Positions 35,693-43,581 of a stretch of 64,000 bases of DNA are shown piece by piece (within the stretch, counting starts at the first letter, position 1; the number at the start of each line of letters is the position of its first letter). The stretch covers positions 1,061,501 through 1,125,500 of the forward strand of contig NZ_CP124576.1 in NCBI RefSeq assembly GCF_000281715.2, given 5' to 3'. Source of the DNA: Sphingobium sp. AP49 (GTDB lineage Bacteria > Pseudomonadota > Alphaproteobacteria > Sphingomonadales > Sphingomonadaceae). The position numbers were made by a program, and so were the translations under genes. The notes beneath the pieces are model-generated. The model did not search any database. It was given only the letters and a program-made list of their open reading frames with translations, and had not been told where the DNA came from.

Positions 35693-36241
35693 ATGGCAAG
35701 ACAGAGCCGATCCAATGACTGGGGTTTTCCCCGCTGGCGTGCCTATGGTGCGACGCGGGAAGCGCAGCGCGTGCGCATTTGCGACCGCTTTGGCTGTGAC
35801 CAGCCGGGCAATTGCCCCGCGCCCAAATCGCCCAATAGCCGCGACCGCTGGTATTTCTGCAGCGAGCATGCTGCCGAATATAACCGCAACTGGGACTATT
35901 TTCAGGGCCTGGACGAGGAAGAACGGGCCGAGCGGGAGCGCACCGAGCGGCGTGATGCCGGCGGTTATCAATCCAGCGCCCATCATGGCTGGGGCGGTCC
36001 CGGCGACGGCAGCCGGTCGCGCGACGAGATGCACGCATTGCAGGCGCTGGGCCTGGAGGATGACGCGGATTTCGAGGCGGTTCGCAAGAGCTGGCGCAGC
36101 CTGGCCAAGGAATATCATCCCGACGTGAAACCGGGCGATGCCGAGGCAGCGGTGCAGTTCCAGACGATCCAGGCGGCGTATGAGGTGCTGCGTGCCGCCG
36201 AAGAGCGGCGGACGTGGAAGCCGCGGGGAGCGACGGATTGA
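35693..36241 (+). CDS. J-domain protein with N-terminal Cys/His-rich motif
   Basis: The 182-residue protein ends in a J domain (MHALQALGLEDDADFEAVRKSW, then EYHPDVKPGD with the essential HPD), which should stimulate a DnaK ATPase. The N-terminal part has a CDRFGC...CPAP...FCSEH spacing that could bind zinc, preceded by basic residues. It resembles the DjlA-unrelated small J proteins of alphaproteobacteria. It overlaps the next gene by 28 bp if that gene starts at 36214, suggesting a coupled pair. Confidence 0.85.
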   Translation: MARQSRSNDWGFPRWRAYGATREAQRVRICDRFGCDQPGNCPAPKSPNSRDRWYFCSEHAAEYNRNWDYFQGLDEEERAERERTERRDAGGYQSSAHHGWGGPGDGSRSRDEMHALQALGLEDDADFEAVRKSWRSLAKEYHPDVKPGDAEAAVQFQTIQAAYEVLRAAEERRTWKPRGATD

Positions 36242-36564
36242 AGGACCATGTCCGGTCCAACTGGCATAATGCCGTGCTGGTATGCCGCAAATGCTCCAAG
36301 AAGCTGGATGGCGGTTTCGGTCCGGGCGGCGACGAGCGGCTGTCCAAGGCGTTACGCCGGCATCTGGCGTTGAAGAAGGGGCGTAAGGCGGCGGCCGGCA
36401 TTGTCGAGGTCAATTGCCTGGGCGTCTGCCCCAAAGGGGCAGTGACCGTGGTGAATGGTGCCGACAGCCGCGACTGGTTGCTGGTGCGGGCGGGTGCCGA
36501 TCTGGATCTATTGGCCGGGCAACTGGGGCTGTTGCCGCTGGCGGATCGGGCTTCAATCGATTGA
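36214..36564 (+). CDS. Thioredoxin-like [2Fe-2S] ferredoxin
   Basis: The 116-residue protein has the cluster-ligand arrangement of thioredoxin-like ferredoxins: CRKCSKK in the N-terminal half, then VNCLGVCPKGAVTVV about 45 residues later. Length and basic middle region (RRHLALKKGRKAA) fit. It probably carries electrons to an unidentified partner. The ATG at 36214 lies inside the J-domain gene; TTG 36238 is an alternative start that nearly removes the overlap. Confidence 0.75.
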   Translation: MEAAGSDGLKDHVRSNWHNAVLVCRKCSKKLDGGFGPGGDERLSKALRRHLALKKGRKAAAGIVEVNCLGVCPKGAVTVVNGADSRDWLLVRAGADLDLLAGQLGLLPLADRASID

Positions 36565-36635
36565 TTTGCGCATTTTGCGTAATTTATGCGTCGTCATTAA
36601 AGCTATCCTTACCAAATCTGCCTAGCTCGGACGCC

Positions 36636-36959
36636 ATGCGGACCTGGCTTTTCTCTGCGCGTGGCGTGATTTTGGGCATGCAGCTTTCGCTCGTGCTGGT
36701 CGGTCTGGGCCTGCTCTACGGAGAGCCGCCCGCCAGCGGGCGCATGTTGCTGATCCCGATGACGCCACACGCCCGGACGGAACTGGTGCCGGCTGCGGTC
36801 GCGCACGGCGCGCGTCTGGTCGCCAGCGGCCGCATCGCCGGTTCGCTGGTCGTCGAAGGGCGGCGGGACCAATTGGCCGTGCCCTTGCTGCGCAGGGGGA
36901 TATTGCCGGTACGCGCCTTTGCCGGTGCGTGTGGCGAAACAGTGGAAGGAGTCGTCTGA
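36636..36959 (+). CDS. Small membrane-anchored protein coupled to the chemoreceptor gene
   Basis: This 107-residue protein begins with one hydrophobic segment ([19 protein letters not shown]), followed by a soluble part ([38 protein letters not shown] in pieces) that resembles nothing I can name. Its TGA overlaps the ATG of the chemoreceptor gene (TGATG at 36957-36961), so the two are translated together. It might be a periplasmic partner of the receptor; that is an inference from gene order. Confidence 0.6.
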   Translation: MRTWLFSARGVILGMQLSLVLVGLGLLYGEPPASGRMLLIPMTPHARTELVPAAVAHGARLVASGRIAGSLVVEGRRDQLAVPLLRRGILPVRAFAGACGETVEGVV

Positions 36960-38488
36960 TGGCGATGCAGAGCCTTGATCGCCTGCGCCTGCATGGCTTG
37001 CGCATCCTGTTGCTGGCCAGCCTGATATGGACGGTGCTGATCGGCATGGGCGGCATGCTGATGGGCAATGAGCGGGCCGCACCCGCCCTGCTGCTGTCGG
37101 CACTGGCCAATATCCTGCCAACCTGGATGGTGATGCGCCGGCGCAACGACCTGGAAGTACGCCTGGTCATGGGGACGCTGGCGGCGTTGCAGCCGGCGAT
37201 CACGCTGTTCCTGCTCAGCGGCCATGTGTGGCAGATGGACGCGCACATGTATTTCTTCGTCGCGCTGGCCGCGCTGACGGTTCTCTATGACTGGCGCCCA
37301 ATCCTGCTCGCCGCGGCGCTGATCGCGGTGCATCATCTGGTGCTGACCTATGTCGCGCCCAACTGGGTCTTTTCCGGTCAGGCCGAAATTGGCCGTGTGA
37401 TCGTCCATGGTGTTGCGGTGGTCCTGCAAGGCACGATCCTGGCCTATCTCAGCATCAAGCTGCAGGCCTTGCTGCTGGGGCAGGATGCGCATGTCGCGGA
37501 TGTCGCCCGGCTGGCGCGCGAGGCGGAGGCGGGGCGTGGCGTCGCTGAATCGGCGATGGATGCGCAGCGTCAGGCCGATGCGCGCGAAAGCCAGTTGCGC
37601 ACCGAACGCGAGCTGGAAAAGGGCCGCATGATGCGGGAACGCCGGGCCGAGACGCTGGCGCTTGTCGGGGCATTCCGTCAGTCGGTTGCCGGCATCGTCG
37701 GCGCGGTATCGGCCGCGACCACCGAACTGGAAGAATCGGCGGTATTGCTGAACGACCTTGCCCGTAACGCCAGCCTTGGCACGGGCGAAACCATGGCCGC
37801 GGCCGGGCAGTCGTCCGCCAGCGCGGCCGTGCTGGCGCGCCGGATCGAGCAATTGTCCGAATCGATCAGCGCCATTGCCGCCGCCGCCGGCCAGCAGGCC
37901 AGCCTTGGTGGCGAGGCGCAGCGGGTGTCGGCCGCCGGGCATGAGGCGGTGCAGCAGTTGGAAGGCCGTACCTCGTCGATCACCAGCTTTGCCGATTCGA
38001 TCACCGAAATCGCCGCCCGTACCAATTTGCTCGCGCTCAACGCCACCATCGAAGCGGCCCGGGCCGGGGATGTGGGGCGCGGCTTTGCCGTCGTCGCGGG
38101 CGAAGTGAAGCAACTGGCAAACCAGACGGCGAGTGCGACCGGCGAGATACAGTCGCTGGCCTGGGCGGCCCGCCAGGGCGCGGGCGTGGCGCAGGAGGCC
38201 CTGTCCGAGGTGGCCGGTAGCGTCGAGGAACTGGCCCGTGCCGCTCATGCGATCCAGCTGGCGGTGGCCGACCAGCGCGACGCGACCGCCGCCATCGGCC
38301 AGTCGGCGCGGGACACCGCCCGTGACGCCAACCATATGGCGGAAAAGATGGCCAATGTCGCCGATGTGGCGCGCAGCACCGAAAACCTGTCGGGACGGGT
38401 GTCCAGCGCGGCGACCGGCCTGTCGCGCACGGCCCAGGAGCTGCAGCGGGCAACCGACCTGTTCGTGGCCCAGCTGGAGGCGGCCTGA
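36959..38488 (+). CDS. Methyl-accepting chemotaxis protein with polytopic membrane sensor
   Basis: The 509-residue receptor has about six hydrophobic segments in its first 170 residues instead of a periplasmic ligand domain, so it probably senses through the membrane or via an intramembrane ligand. A long helix leads to the signalling domain, whose hairpin tip includes [20 protein letters not shown] and [13 protein letters not shown]. No HAMP domain is evident. It would couple to the CheA/CheW encoded 7.5 kb upstream. The start overlaps the small membrane protein gene, with GGAAGGAG upstream. Confidence 0.88.
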   Translation: MAMQSLDRLRLHGLRILLLASLIWTVLIGMGGMLMGNERAAPALLLSALANILPTWMVMRRRNDLEVRLVMGTLAALQPAITLFLLSGHVWQMDAHMYFFVALAALTVLYDWRPILLAAALIAVHHLVLTYVAPNWVFSGQAEIGRVIVHGVAVVLQGTILAYLSIKLQALLLGQDAHVADVARLAREAEAGRGVAESAMDAQRQADARESQLRTERELEKGRMMRERRAETLALVGAFRQSVAGIVGAVSAATTELEESAVLLNDLARNASLGTGETMAAAGQSSASAAVLARRIEQLSESISAIAAAAGQQASLGGEAQRVSAAGHEAVQQLEGRTSSITSFADSITEIAARTNLLALNATIEAARAGDVGRGFAVVAGEVKQLANQTASATGEIQSLAWAARQGAGVAQEALSEVAGSVEELARAAHAIQLAVADQRDATAAIGQSARDTARDANHMAEKMANVADVARSTENLSGRVSSAATGLSRTAQELQRATDLFVAQLEAA

Positions 38489-38495
38489 CCGGCGG

Positions 38496-38930
38496 TCAAC
38501 CGGCGCGGGCGACCGGCGTTCCGGGTTGCTGTTCGGCGCTGGCCAGCGGATAGAGAATATTGTCCTCGCGGTCGATACGCTGGGTCAGCGCGTTCAGGAT
38601 ATGCAGGGTTTCGGTGCAGAAGCTGCGCCATTCCCGGCTGATCCGTTCGTCGCTCCAGGCGGACATATAATGGGCGAAGCTTTCCGCCAGGCTGCCGATT
38701 TCGGCCTGGATCCGGGCGGCGGTCAGGCGGACCCGTTCGTCGGGCAGGCGTTGCATGGCGGGGTAGAGGATGCGGTCCTCAAGCGCCAGATGGGCCATCA
38801 GCTTGCGGGCGAGCTGCCATCGCAGGGCGCTGACCGCCTGGCTTTTTTCCGGATCGGCTATCGCCTGGCGCAGCTGTGCCGCGATCTGGCCGATCTCCTC
38901 ATGTTGCTCGCGCAATTCGCTGATATTCAT
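38496..38930 (-). CDS. Hemerythrin-like HHE domain protein
   Basis: This 144-residue four-helix protein carries the histidine/glutamate pattern of hemerythrin HHE domains (REQHEEIGQI, LMAHLALEDRILYPAM, FAHYMSAW, REDNILYPLA). It is likely to bind a di-iron centre and may sense oxygen or nitric oxide, or take part in iron-centre repair. It is convergent with the chemoreceptor gene with only 7 bp between the stops. No signal peptide is present, so it is cytoplasmic. Confidence 0.8.
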   Translation of the reverse strand: MNISELREQHEEIGQIAAQLRQAIADPEKSQAVSALRWQLARKLMAHLALEDRILYPAMQRLPDERVRLTAARIQAEIGSLAESFAHYMSAWSDERISREWRSFCTETLHILNALTQRIDREDNILYPLASAEQQPGTPVARAG

Positions 38931-39014
38931 GTTTCATCCTCGCATCCCGCGCCGACTGTGAGGCCGTGCGCGTTAAGAAAGGATTGTCGGGGCTTTGAGA
39001 GAAAACATGAAAAG

Positions 39015-39051
39015 GATACCGCCCGACGCTAGGGAAAGGCCGGGCGGTATC
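39015..39051 (-). terminator. Intrinsic terminator of sodB
   Basis: An 11-bp stem GATACCGCCCG/CGGGCGGTATC with a 15-base loop lies just past the sodB stop on the minus strand and is followed there by a CTTTTC run. Confidence 0.75.
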
Positions 39052-39058
39052 TTCAGGA

Positions 39059-39673
39059 TCAGGCCGGCTGGTCGGCGCGGCTGGCGCCTTCGCCATCAAG
39101 GTTGAGGGCAGCGAAATCCCAGTTGATCGCTTCCTTCAGCAGCTTTTCGGCATAGGCCGGGCGCAGGTTGCGATAGTCGATATAATAGGCATGTTCCCAC
39201 ACATCGAGGATCAGCAGCGGGGCGTGGCCTTCATGCGCGACCGGGGTGTCGGCGTCATGATAGCTGGTCACTTCCAGCTTGCCGTCCTTCAGGATCAGCG
39301 CGGCCCAGCCGCTGGCGAAGTGGCCGACGGCCTCTGCCTTGAGCTTCTCGATCAGCGCGTCGACCGAACCAAAGGCTTCCTCGATCTTGGCGAGCAGTTC
39401 GCCGGTCGGGGCGGTCTTCACCGGCGACAGCGAGTTCCAGTAGAAGGTGTGGTTCCAGATCTGGCCGACCTGGTTGAACAGGCCGCCCTTCGACGACTTG
39501 ATCAGCTCGACCAGCGACTTGCCCTGCAGGCTTTCGTCGGCGGCGACCAGTTCATTGGCCTTCACGACATAGGCATTGTGATGCTTGCCGTGGTGGAAGT
39601 CGAAGGTTTCGACCGACAGGATGTCGCCAAAGGCGTCCTTGGCATAGGGAAGGTCGGGCAGAACAAAGGCCAT
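39059..39673 (-). CDS. sodB: Superoxide dismutase (Fe/Mn family)
   Basis: The 204-residue cytoplasmic enzyme dismutates superoxide to oxygen and hydrogen peroxide. Metal ligands appear in FHHGKHHNAYV, IWNHTFYWNSL and the LDVWEHAYYIDYRN signature. The iron form is favoured by the pattern but metal preference cannot be proved by reading. ATG 39673 is preceded by an AGGAG-type site; the frame extending to 39784 adds a non-homologous basic leader and is rejected. Confidence 0.95.
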   Translation of the reverse strand: MAFVLPDLPYAKDAFGDILSVETFDFHHGKHHNAYVVKANELVAADESLQGKSLVELIKSSKGGLFNQVGQIWNHTFYWNSLSPVKTAPTGELLAKIEEAFGSVDALIEKLKAEAVGHFASGWAALILKDGKLEVTSYHDADTPVAHEGHAPLLILDVWEHAYYIDYRNLRPAYAEKLLKEAINWDFAALNLDGEGASRADQPA

Positions 39674-39892
39674 GGCGGAACTCCTCGGGTTCGTTATGGG
39701 GCGGCCGGGCAATGGCTGGCGCGGCCGGTTGATTCTATGGTCCGGGCGGGGCGTTGACGCCTCCGACGCTTCCCATATGCGCACCCAACGCCCAAGAAAA
39801 CCAATATGTGCCTATTGCGAAACGATCGCAGAAACAGGGGCTTGGCGGGGCTTTCGGGCAACAATGGTCGGGGCGTGCGCGCGGTGCCTTGC

Positions 39893-39921
39893 TTGACAGG
39901 CCGACCGGCGCCGAACATGAT
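39893..39921 (+). promoter_or_regulatory. Predicted sigma-70 promoter for the Rnk-like gene
   Basis: TTGACA at 39893 and CATGAT at 39916 are separated by 17 bp. The predicted start of transcription lies about 165 bases before the ATG at 40094, leaving a long leader that includes the 39994-40033 hairpin. Confidence 0.5.
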
Positions 39922-39993
39922 TGCCGCCATGCCATTCGGGACCATCTTTGCGCGCTTCCGCCATCATGGGGGACAGCTTCTCGCGGGCGATCC

Positions 39994-40033
39994 GCCCCGG
40001 ACCTGACAGGCACGCTGCCGGCAGGTCCGGGGC
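39994..40033 (+). promoter_or_regulatory. Stem-loop in the leader of the Rnk-like gene
   Basis: GCCCCGGACCTG pairs perfectly with CAGGTCCGGGGC around a 16-base loop. It is located 60 bases before the start codon. No long T run follows, so it is a better candidate for a regulatory or stabilising structure than for a terminator. The rest of this 420-bp gap (39674-40093) shows only the promoter. Confidence 0.6.
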
Positions 40034-40093
40034 ACCCTTCTTGACGCTTTGCGTCCGAGGACCGGGCGCGCACCCCTATCAGGAAGTTTTCCC

Positions 40094-40504
40094 ATGAGCC
40101 TGCAACAAAATTGGGCGGCCGTGCCGCCGATCCATATCGTCGAATCCGAAGCCGACATGATTTCCGACCTTGCCTGGGCGGCGCGCGACCGCTTCCCGGA
40201 CGTCAGCCAGCTGTTGCTGGAGGAGGTCGGACGGGCGCAATTGTGCAGCCGGGCGGAATTGCCGGAGGATGTGGCGGCGATGGGATCGATCATCCGCTAT
40301 CGCGATGGCGTGCGCGGCGTGCCGCGCCGGGTGGAACTGGTCTATCCCAGCCATGCTGACGTGGCGCTGGGCCGGATATCGATCCTGACGCCGGTCGGCG
40401 CCGCGCTGATCGGGATGCGGGCGGGCAACGCGATATTGTGGCCGGACCGCGACGGCCATCTGCGCGACATCATGGTGGACGAGGTGGTTCAGGCGGAAGC
40501 CTGA
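40094..40504 (+). CDS. rnk: Rnk-like regulator of nucleoside diphosphate kinase (GreA/GreB C-terminal family)
   Basis: The 136-residue protein matches Rnk in layout: a short N-terminal helical part (SEADMISDLAWAARDRFPDVSQLLLEEVGRA in two helices) followed by a GreA/GreB-type C-terminal domain (GSIIRYRDGVRGVPRRVELVYP and ISILTPVGAALIGMRAG). It probably binds RNA polymerase near the secondary channel. ATG 40094 was chosen over the upstream frame because it follows the leader hairpin and begins the homologous region. A strong hairpin spans its stop codon. Confidence 0.8.
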   Translation: MSLQQNWAAVPPIHIVESEADMISDLAWAARDRFPDVSQLLLEEVGRAQLCSRAELPEDVAAMGSIIRYRDGVRGVPRRVELVYPSHADVALGRISILTPVGAALIGMRAGNAILWPDRDGHLRDIMVDEVVQAEA

Positions 40505-40512
40505 ACCACCTC
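40481..40512. terminator. Hairpin shared by convergent rnk-like and yciB ends
   Basis: GAGGTGGTTCAGGC pairs perfectly with GCCTGAACCACCTC around a GGAA tetraloop, spanning the stop codon of the Rnk-like gene. It could block read-through from either side, though no long T run follows on either strand. Confidence 0.65.
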
Positions 40513-40526
40513 AAAAGCGGGGCCGG

Positions 40527-41195
40527 TCAGCCCTGTGGCGGGGTGGTTTCGCCGATTTCGTCGGCGGCCGGTTCCTCGCCCAGGGTCAGGCCGTGGCGCA
40601 GCAGCATCGGGATGTTGGCGCCCGCGAAGACGACCGAGACGATGGTCACGCCCCAGACCTTGACCGCGAGCCAGGTGTCGAAGCTCATCGTCCGTCGCAT
40701 GACTTCGTTGGCGACCGCCATCGCGACGAAGAACAGCGCCCAGTTGCGCGAGAGCTTCATCCAGCCTTCTTCAGACAGCCCGTCATAGGCGGCCTGGAGC
40801 AGATATTTGAGCAGCGGCTTGCCACGCAGCAGGCCGGCGAACAGCATCAGCGCGAAAAAGGCATAGATGATGGTCGGCTTGGTCTGGATGAAGCGCTGGT
40901 CGTGGAAATAGATGGTGAGGCCGCCGAAGAAGAGGATCAGCAGCGCCGAGAGCCATAGCATCGGCGAGACCCGGCCGAGCTTCACCTTCGAGATGATGAC
41001 GGCGATGACGATCGACACCATGAAGGCGGCGGTGCTGAAGGTCATGGCCGTGATCGGGTTGCCCGCCCCCCAGAACCAGCCAGCGCCCTTATAGGTCAGG
41101 AAGAAGACCAGCAGCGGCCCGAAATCGAGCGCCAGGCTGAGCGTGCCGCCATGGGCGGGCTTTGCGGCGGGTTTGGAAGGCTTGGTGTCAGCCAT
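40527..41195 (-). CDS. yciB: Inner-membrane protein YciB / intracellular septation protein A
   Basis: This 222-residue polytopic protein has five to six membrane segments and the family features FLTYKGAGWFWGAGNPITAMTF (in pieces), YLLQAAYDGLSEEGWMKLSRNWALFF and NEVMRRT. YciB contributes to cell envelope integrity and septation. It starts with a Lys/Ala/Pro-rich cytoplasmic segment. It is convergent with the Rnk-like gene and lies downstream of ftsY on the same strand, separated from it by an 82-bp palindromic element. Confidence 0.9.
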   Translation of the reverse strand: MADTKPSKPAAKPAHGGTLSLALDFGPLLVFFLTYKGAGWFWGAGNPITAMTFSTAAFMVSIVIAVIISKVKLGRVSPMLWLSALLILFFGGLTIYFHDQRFIQTKPTIIYAFFALMLFAGLLRGKPLLKYLLQAAYDGLSEEGWMKLSRNWALFFVAMAVANEVMRRTMSFDTWLAVKVWGVTIVSVVFAGANIPMLLRHGLTLGEEPAADEIGETTPPQG

Positions 41196-41205
41196 AAATC
41201 TACTC

Positions 41206-41287
41206 CGTCATGCCAGCGAAGGCCGGCATCTCACTTTCTCAATGAGATCAGGAAGGAAGAGAGACCCCAGCCTTCGCTGGGGTGACG
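41206..41287. repeat. 82-bp inverted-arm element, family B copy 1
   Basis: A left arm starting CGTCATGCCAGCGAAGG and a right arm ending CTGGGGTGACG are inverted relative to each other, about 28 bp apart. Each arm folds on its own around a GAAG/CTTC loop. It fills the gap between ftsY and yciB. Confidence 0.85.
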
Positions 41288-41299
41288 AAAAAGGGGGCG

Positions 41300-42238
41300 T
41301 CAGCGGGCATAGGCCGTCCCCGCAATCGCGCGTGCCATGTCGCCGGCATCGAAGGGGCGCAGATCCTCGATCTTTTCGCCCACGCCGATGGCGTGGATCG
41401 GCAGGCGGAATTTCTCCGCCGCCGCGACCAGCACGCCGCCGCGCGCGGTGCCGTCCAGCTTGGTCATGACCAGGCCGGTGACCTGGGCGGTTTCCTTGAA
41501 CACTTCGATCTGGTTCAACGCATTTTGTCCCGTGGTGGCATCGAGGACCAGGACAACGTCGTGCGGGGCGGCCGGGTTCAATCGGCCGAGCACGCGGCGC
41601 ACCTTGGCCAGTTCGTCCATCAGTTCGGTCTTGTTCTGCAGGCGGCCGGCGGTGTCGACGATCAGCACGTCGATGCCGGTTGCCGTCGCCTGCTTGACCG
41701 CGTCGAACACGATGCCCGCCGCGTCGCCGCCTTCCTTGCCGGCGACGATCGGCACGCCCAGCCGATCGGCCCAGACCTTCAATTGGCCGATGGCGGCTGC
41801 GCGGAAGGTGTCGCCCGCCGCCAGCATCACGCCATAATCCTGTTCCAGGAAATTATTGGCGAGCTTGGCGATGGTGGTGGTCTTGCCCGAACCGTTGACG
41901 CCGATCACCAGGATCACCTGCGGACGCGGAAAGGCTTCGATCTCGAGCGGGCGCGCGACCGGGGCCAGCACCTTCTCGATCTCCTCCGCGATGATCTCGC
42001 GCAGATATTCCTCGGTCAGTTCCTTGTTGTAGCGTCCCTCGGCCAGGCGATCGCGCACCCGGCCGGCCATGGCCGGGCCGAGATCGGACATGATCAGGGC
42101 TTCCTCGATCTCGTCGAGGGTCTGGTCGTCGAGCGCGGCCTTGGTGAAGAGGCCGGTCAGATTCTCGCCGAGCTTGTCGGATGTGCGCTTGAGGCCGCCG
42201 AAGAGGCGGTCGCGCCAGCTGGTGCCGGTGTCAGTCAT
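41300..42238 (-). CDS. ftsY: Signal recognition particle receptor FtsY
   Basis: This 312-residue GTPase delivers ribosome-nascent chain complexes bound to SRP to the Sec translocon. The NG domain is complete: GVNGSGKTTTIAKLA (G1), DTAGRLQNKTEL (G3), TKLDGTARGG (G4) and the helical N-domain. The acidic A domain of enteric FtsY is missing, as is common in alphaproteobacteria. Its start codon overlaps the mtaB stop, so the two are co-transcribed. Confidence 0.95.
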   Translation of the reverse strand: MTDTGTSWRDRLFGGLKRTSDKLGENLTGLFTKAALDDQTLDEIEEALIMSDLGPAMAGRVRDRLAEGRYNKELTEEYLREIIAEEIEKVLAPVARPLEIEAFPRPQVILVIGVNGSGKTTTIAKLANNFLEQDYGVMLAAGDTFRAAAIGQLKVWADRLGVPIVAGKEGGDAAGIVFDAVKQATATGIDVLIVDTAGRLQNKTELMDELAKVRRVLGRLNPAAPHDVVLVLDATTGQNALNQIEVFKETAQVTGLVMTKLDGTARGGVLVAAAEKFRLPIHAIGVGEKIEDLRPFDAGDMARAIAGTAYAR

Positions 42239-43479
42239 TATTGCGCCTCTTGCGCGATCAGCGCGCCATTCTCAAGGCCGCTGATGCGGGCCGCGACGAT
42301 CGTGGAGGGGGGCTGGGGCGTGGTGAAGCGCACCGGCGCGAAATTTTCCGCATGGCCCGACAGGCCATTGCGTTCGACCAGCACCGACTGACGGGTGCCG
42401 ACCAGGCGGGCGAGCCAGGCGTCGCGCTGCGCCGTGCAGGCGTCGCGCAGCAGGGCGGCGCGCGCCTTGATGGTGGCGCGATCCAGCTGGGGCATGCGCG
42501 CGGCGGGCGTGCCGGTGCGCGGCGAATAGGGGAAGATATGGCCATGGACGATGTCGCAATCGGCGACCAGCGCCAGGCTGTTGGCGAACATCGCATCATC
42601 CTCGGTCGGGAAGCCGGCGATGATGTCGGCGCCGATGCTGATGTCCGGCCGGGCGGCCTTCACCCGCTCGACGATGCGGACGGCGTCGGCGCGGGCATGG
42701 CGGCGCTTCATGCGTTTCAGGATCATGTCGTCGCCGGCCTGTAGCGAGAGATGCAGATGCGGCATCATGCGCGGCTCATGGGCGATGAGGTCGAACAGCC
42801 GCTCGTCAATCTCGACACTGTCGATCGAGGAGAGGCGCAGCCGGGGCAGGTCCGGGACATGGCGCAGCAGCCGTTCGACAAGCTGGCCGAGGGAGGGGCT
42901 GCCGGGCAGGTCGGGGCCATAGCTGGTGACGTCGACGCCGGTCAGCACGATCTCGCCATAGCCCGCATCGACCAGTTGCTTCGCCTTGTCGATCACCGCG
43001 CCGGCGGGGACGGAGCGGCTGTTCCCCCGGCCATAGGGGATGATGCAGAAGGTGCAGCGATGGTCGCAGCCATTCTGCACCTCCAGAAAGGCGCGGGCAT
43101 GTTCGGCAAAGGCGCTGGCCATGTGCGGCGCGGTGTCCCGCACGGCCATGATGTCGGAGACGTTGACCTTGTCCGCCACCGGGGCGAAGGCGGCGGCCTC
43201 CAGCTTCTCGCGATTGCCGATCACGCCGTCCACTTCCGCCATGGCGGCGAAGGTCTGGGGTTCGGTCTGGGCAGCGCAGCCGGTGACGAGGATGCGGGCG
43301 TCGGGGCGGTCTCGTCTGGCGCGGCGGATCGCCTGCCGGGTCTGGCGCACGGCCTCGGCCGTCACGGCGCAGCTATTGACGACGATCAGGTCGTCCTGCG
43401 CGCCGGTCATCTCCCGGATCGCTTCGCTCTCCGCGATGTTGAGCCGGCAGCCCAGGGTGATGATATCGGGACCGGGCAT
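42238..43479 (-). CDS. mtaB: tRNA t6A37 methylthiotransferase
   Basis: The 413-residue radical SAM enzyme adds a methylthio group to t6A37 of tRNAs. It has an N-terminal MTTase domain (CRLNIAESEAI, NSCAVTAEAV, VTGCAAQTEP provide three cluster cysteines), a radical SAM motif CDHRCTFCIIPYGRG and a short TRAM-like end. ATG 43479 begins the homologous MPGPDIITLGC; the extension to 43524 is just the translated palindrome (MDCFAALAMTG) and is rejected. It is coupled to ftsY. Confidence 0.9.
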   Translation of the reverse strand: MPGPDIITLGCRLNIAESEAIREMTGAQDDLIVVNSCAVTAEAVRQTRQAIRRARRDRPDARILVTGCAAQTEPQTFAAMAEVDGVIGNREKLEAAAFAPVADKVNVSDIMAVRDTAPHMASAFAEHARAFLEVQNGCDHRCTFCIIPYGRGNSRSVPAGAVIDKAKQLVDAGYGEIVLTGVDVTSYGPDLPGSPSLGQLVERLLRHVPDLPRLRLSSIDSVEIDERLFDLIAHEPRMMPHLHLSLQAGDDMILKRMKRRHARADAVRIVERVKAARPDISIGADIIAGFPTEDDAMFANSLALVADCDIVHGHIFPYSPRTGTPAARMPQLDRATIKARAALLRDACTAQRDAWLARLVGTRQSVLVERNGLSGHAENFAPVRFTTPQPPSTIVAARISGLENGALIAQEAQ

Positions 43480-43494
43480 CGATATCTTGCCCCC

Positions 43495-43563
43495 CGTCAT
43501 TGCGAGCGCAGCGAAGCAATCCACGTCAGCGCGGTGGATTGCTTCGCTGCGCTCGCAATGACG
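43495..43563. repeat. 69-bp palindrome, family A copy 2
   Basis: Perfect 29-bp arms starting CGTCATTGCGAGCGCAGCG surround an 11-bp loop. It differs from copy 1 by C instead of T in the left arm, with G in place of A on the right. It lies between mtaB and dapF. Confidence 0.9.
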
Positions 43564-43581
43564 ATGAGAATGGGGGCCATG

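Noticed and set aside
39995..40033. Intrinsic terminator before the Rnk-like gene
   Set aside because: The hairpin is strong but no T run follows and it lies inside the predicted leader, so a regulatory structure is more likely.
43480..43524. N-terminal extension of MtaB reading MDCFAALAMTG
   Set aside because: It is the chance translation of the family A palindrome; the conserved protein begins at 43479.
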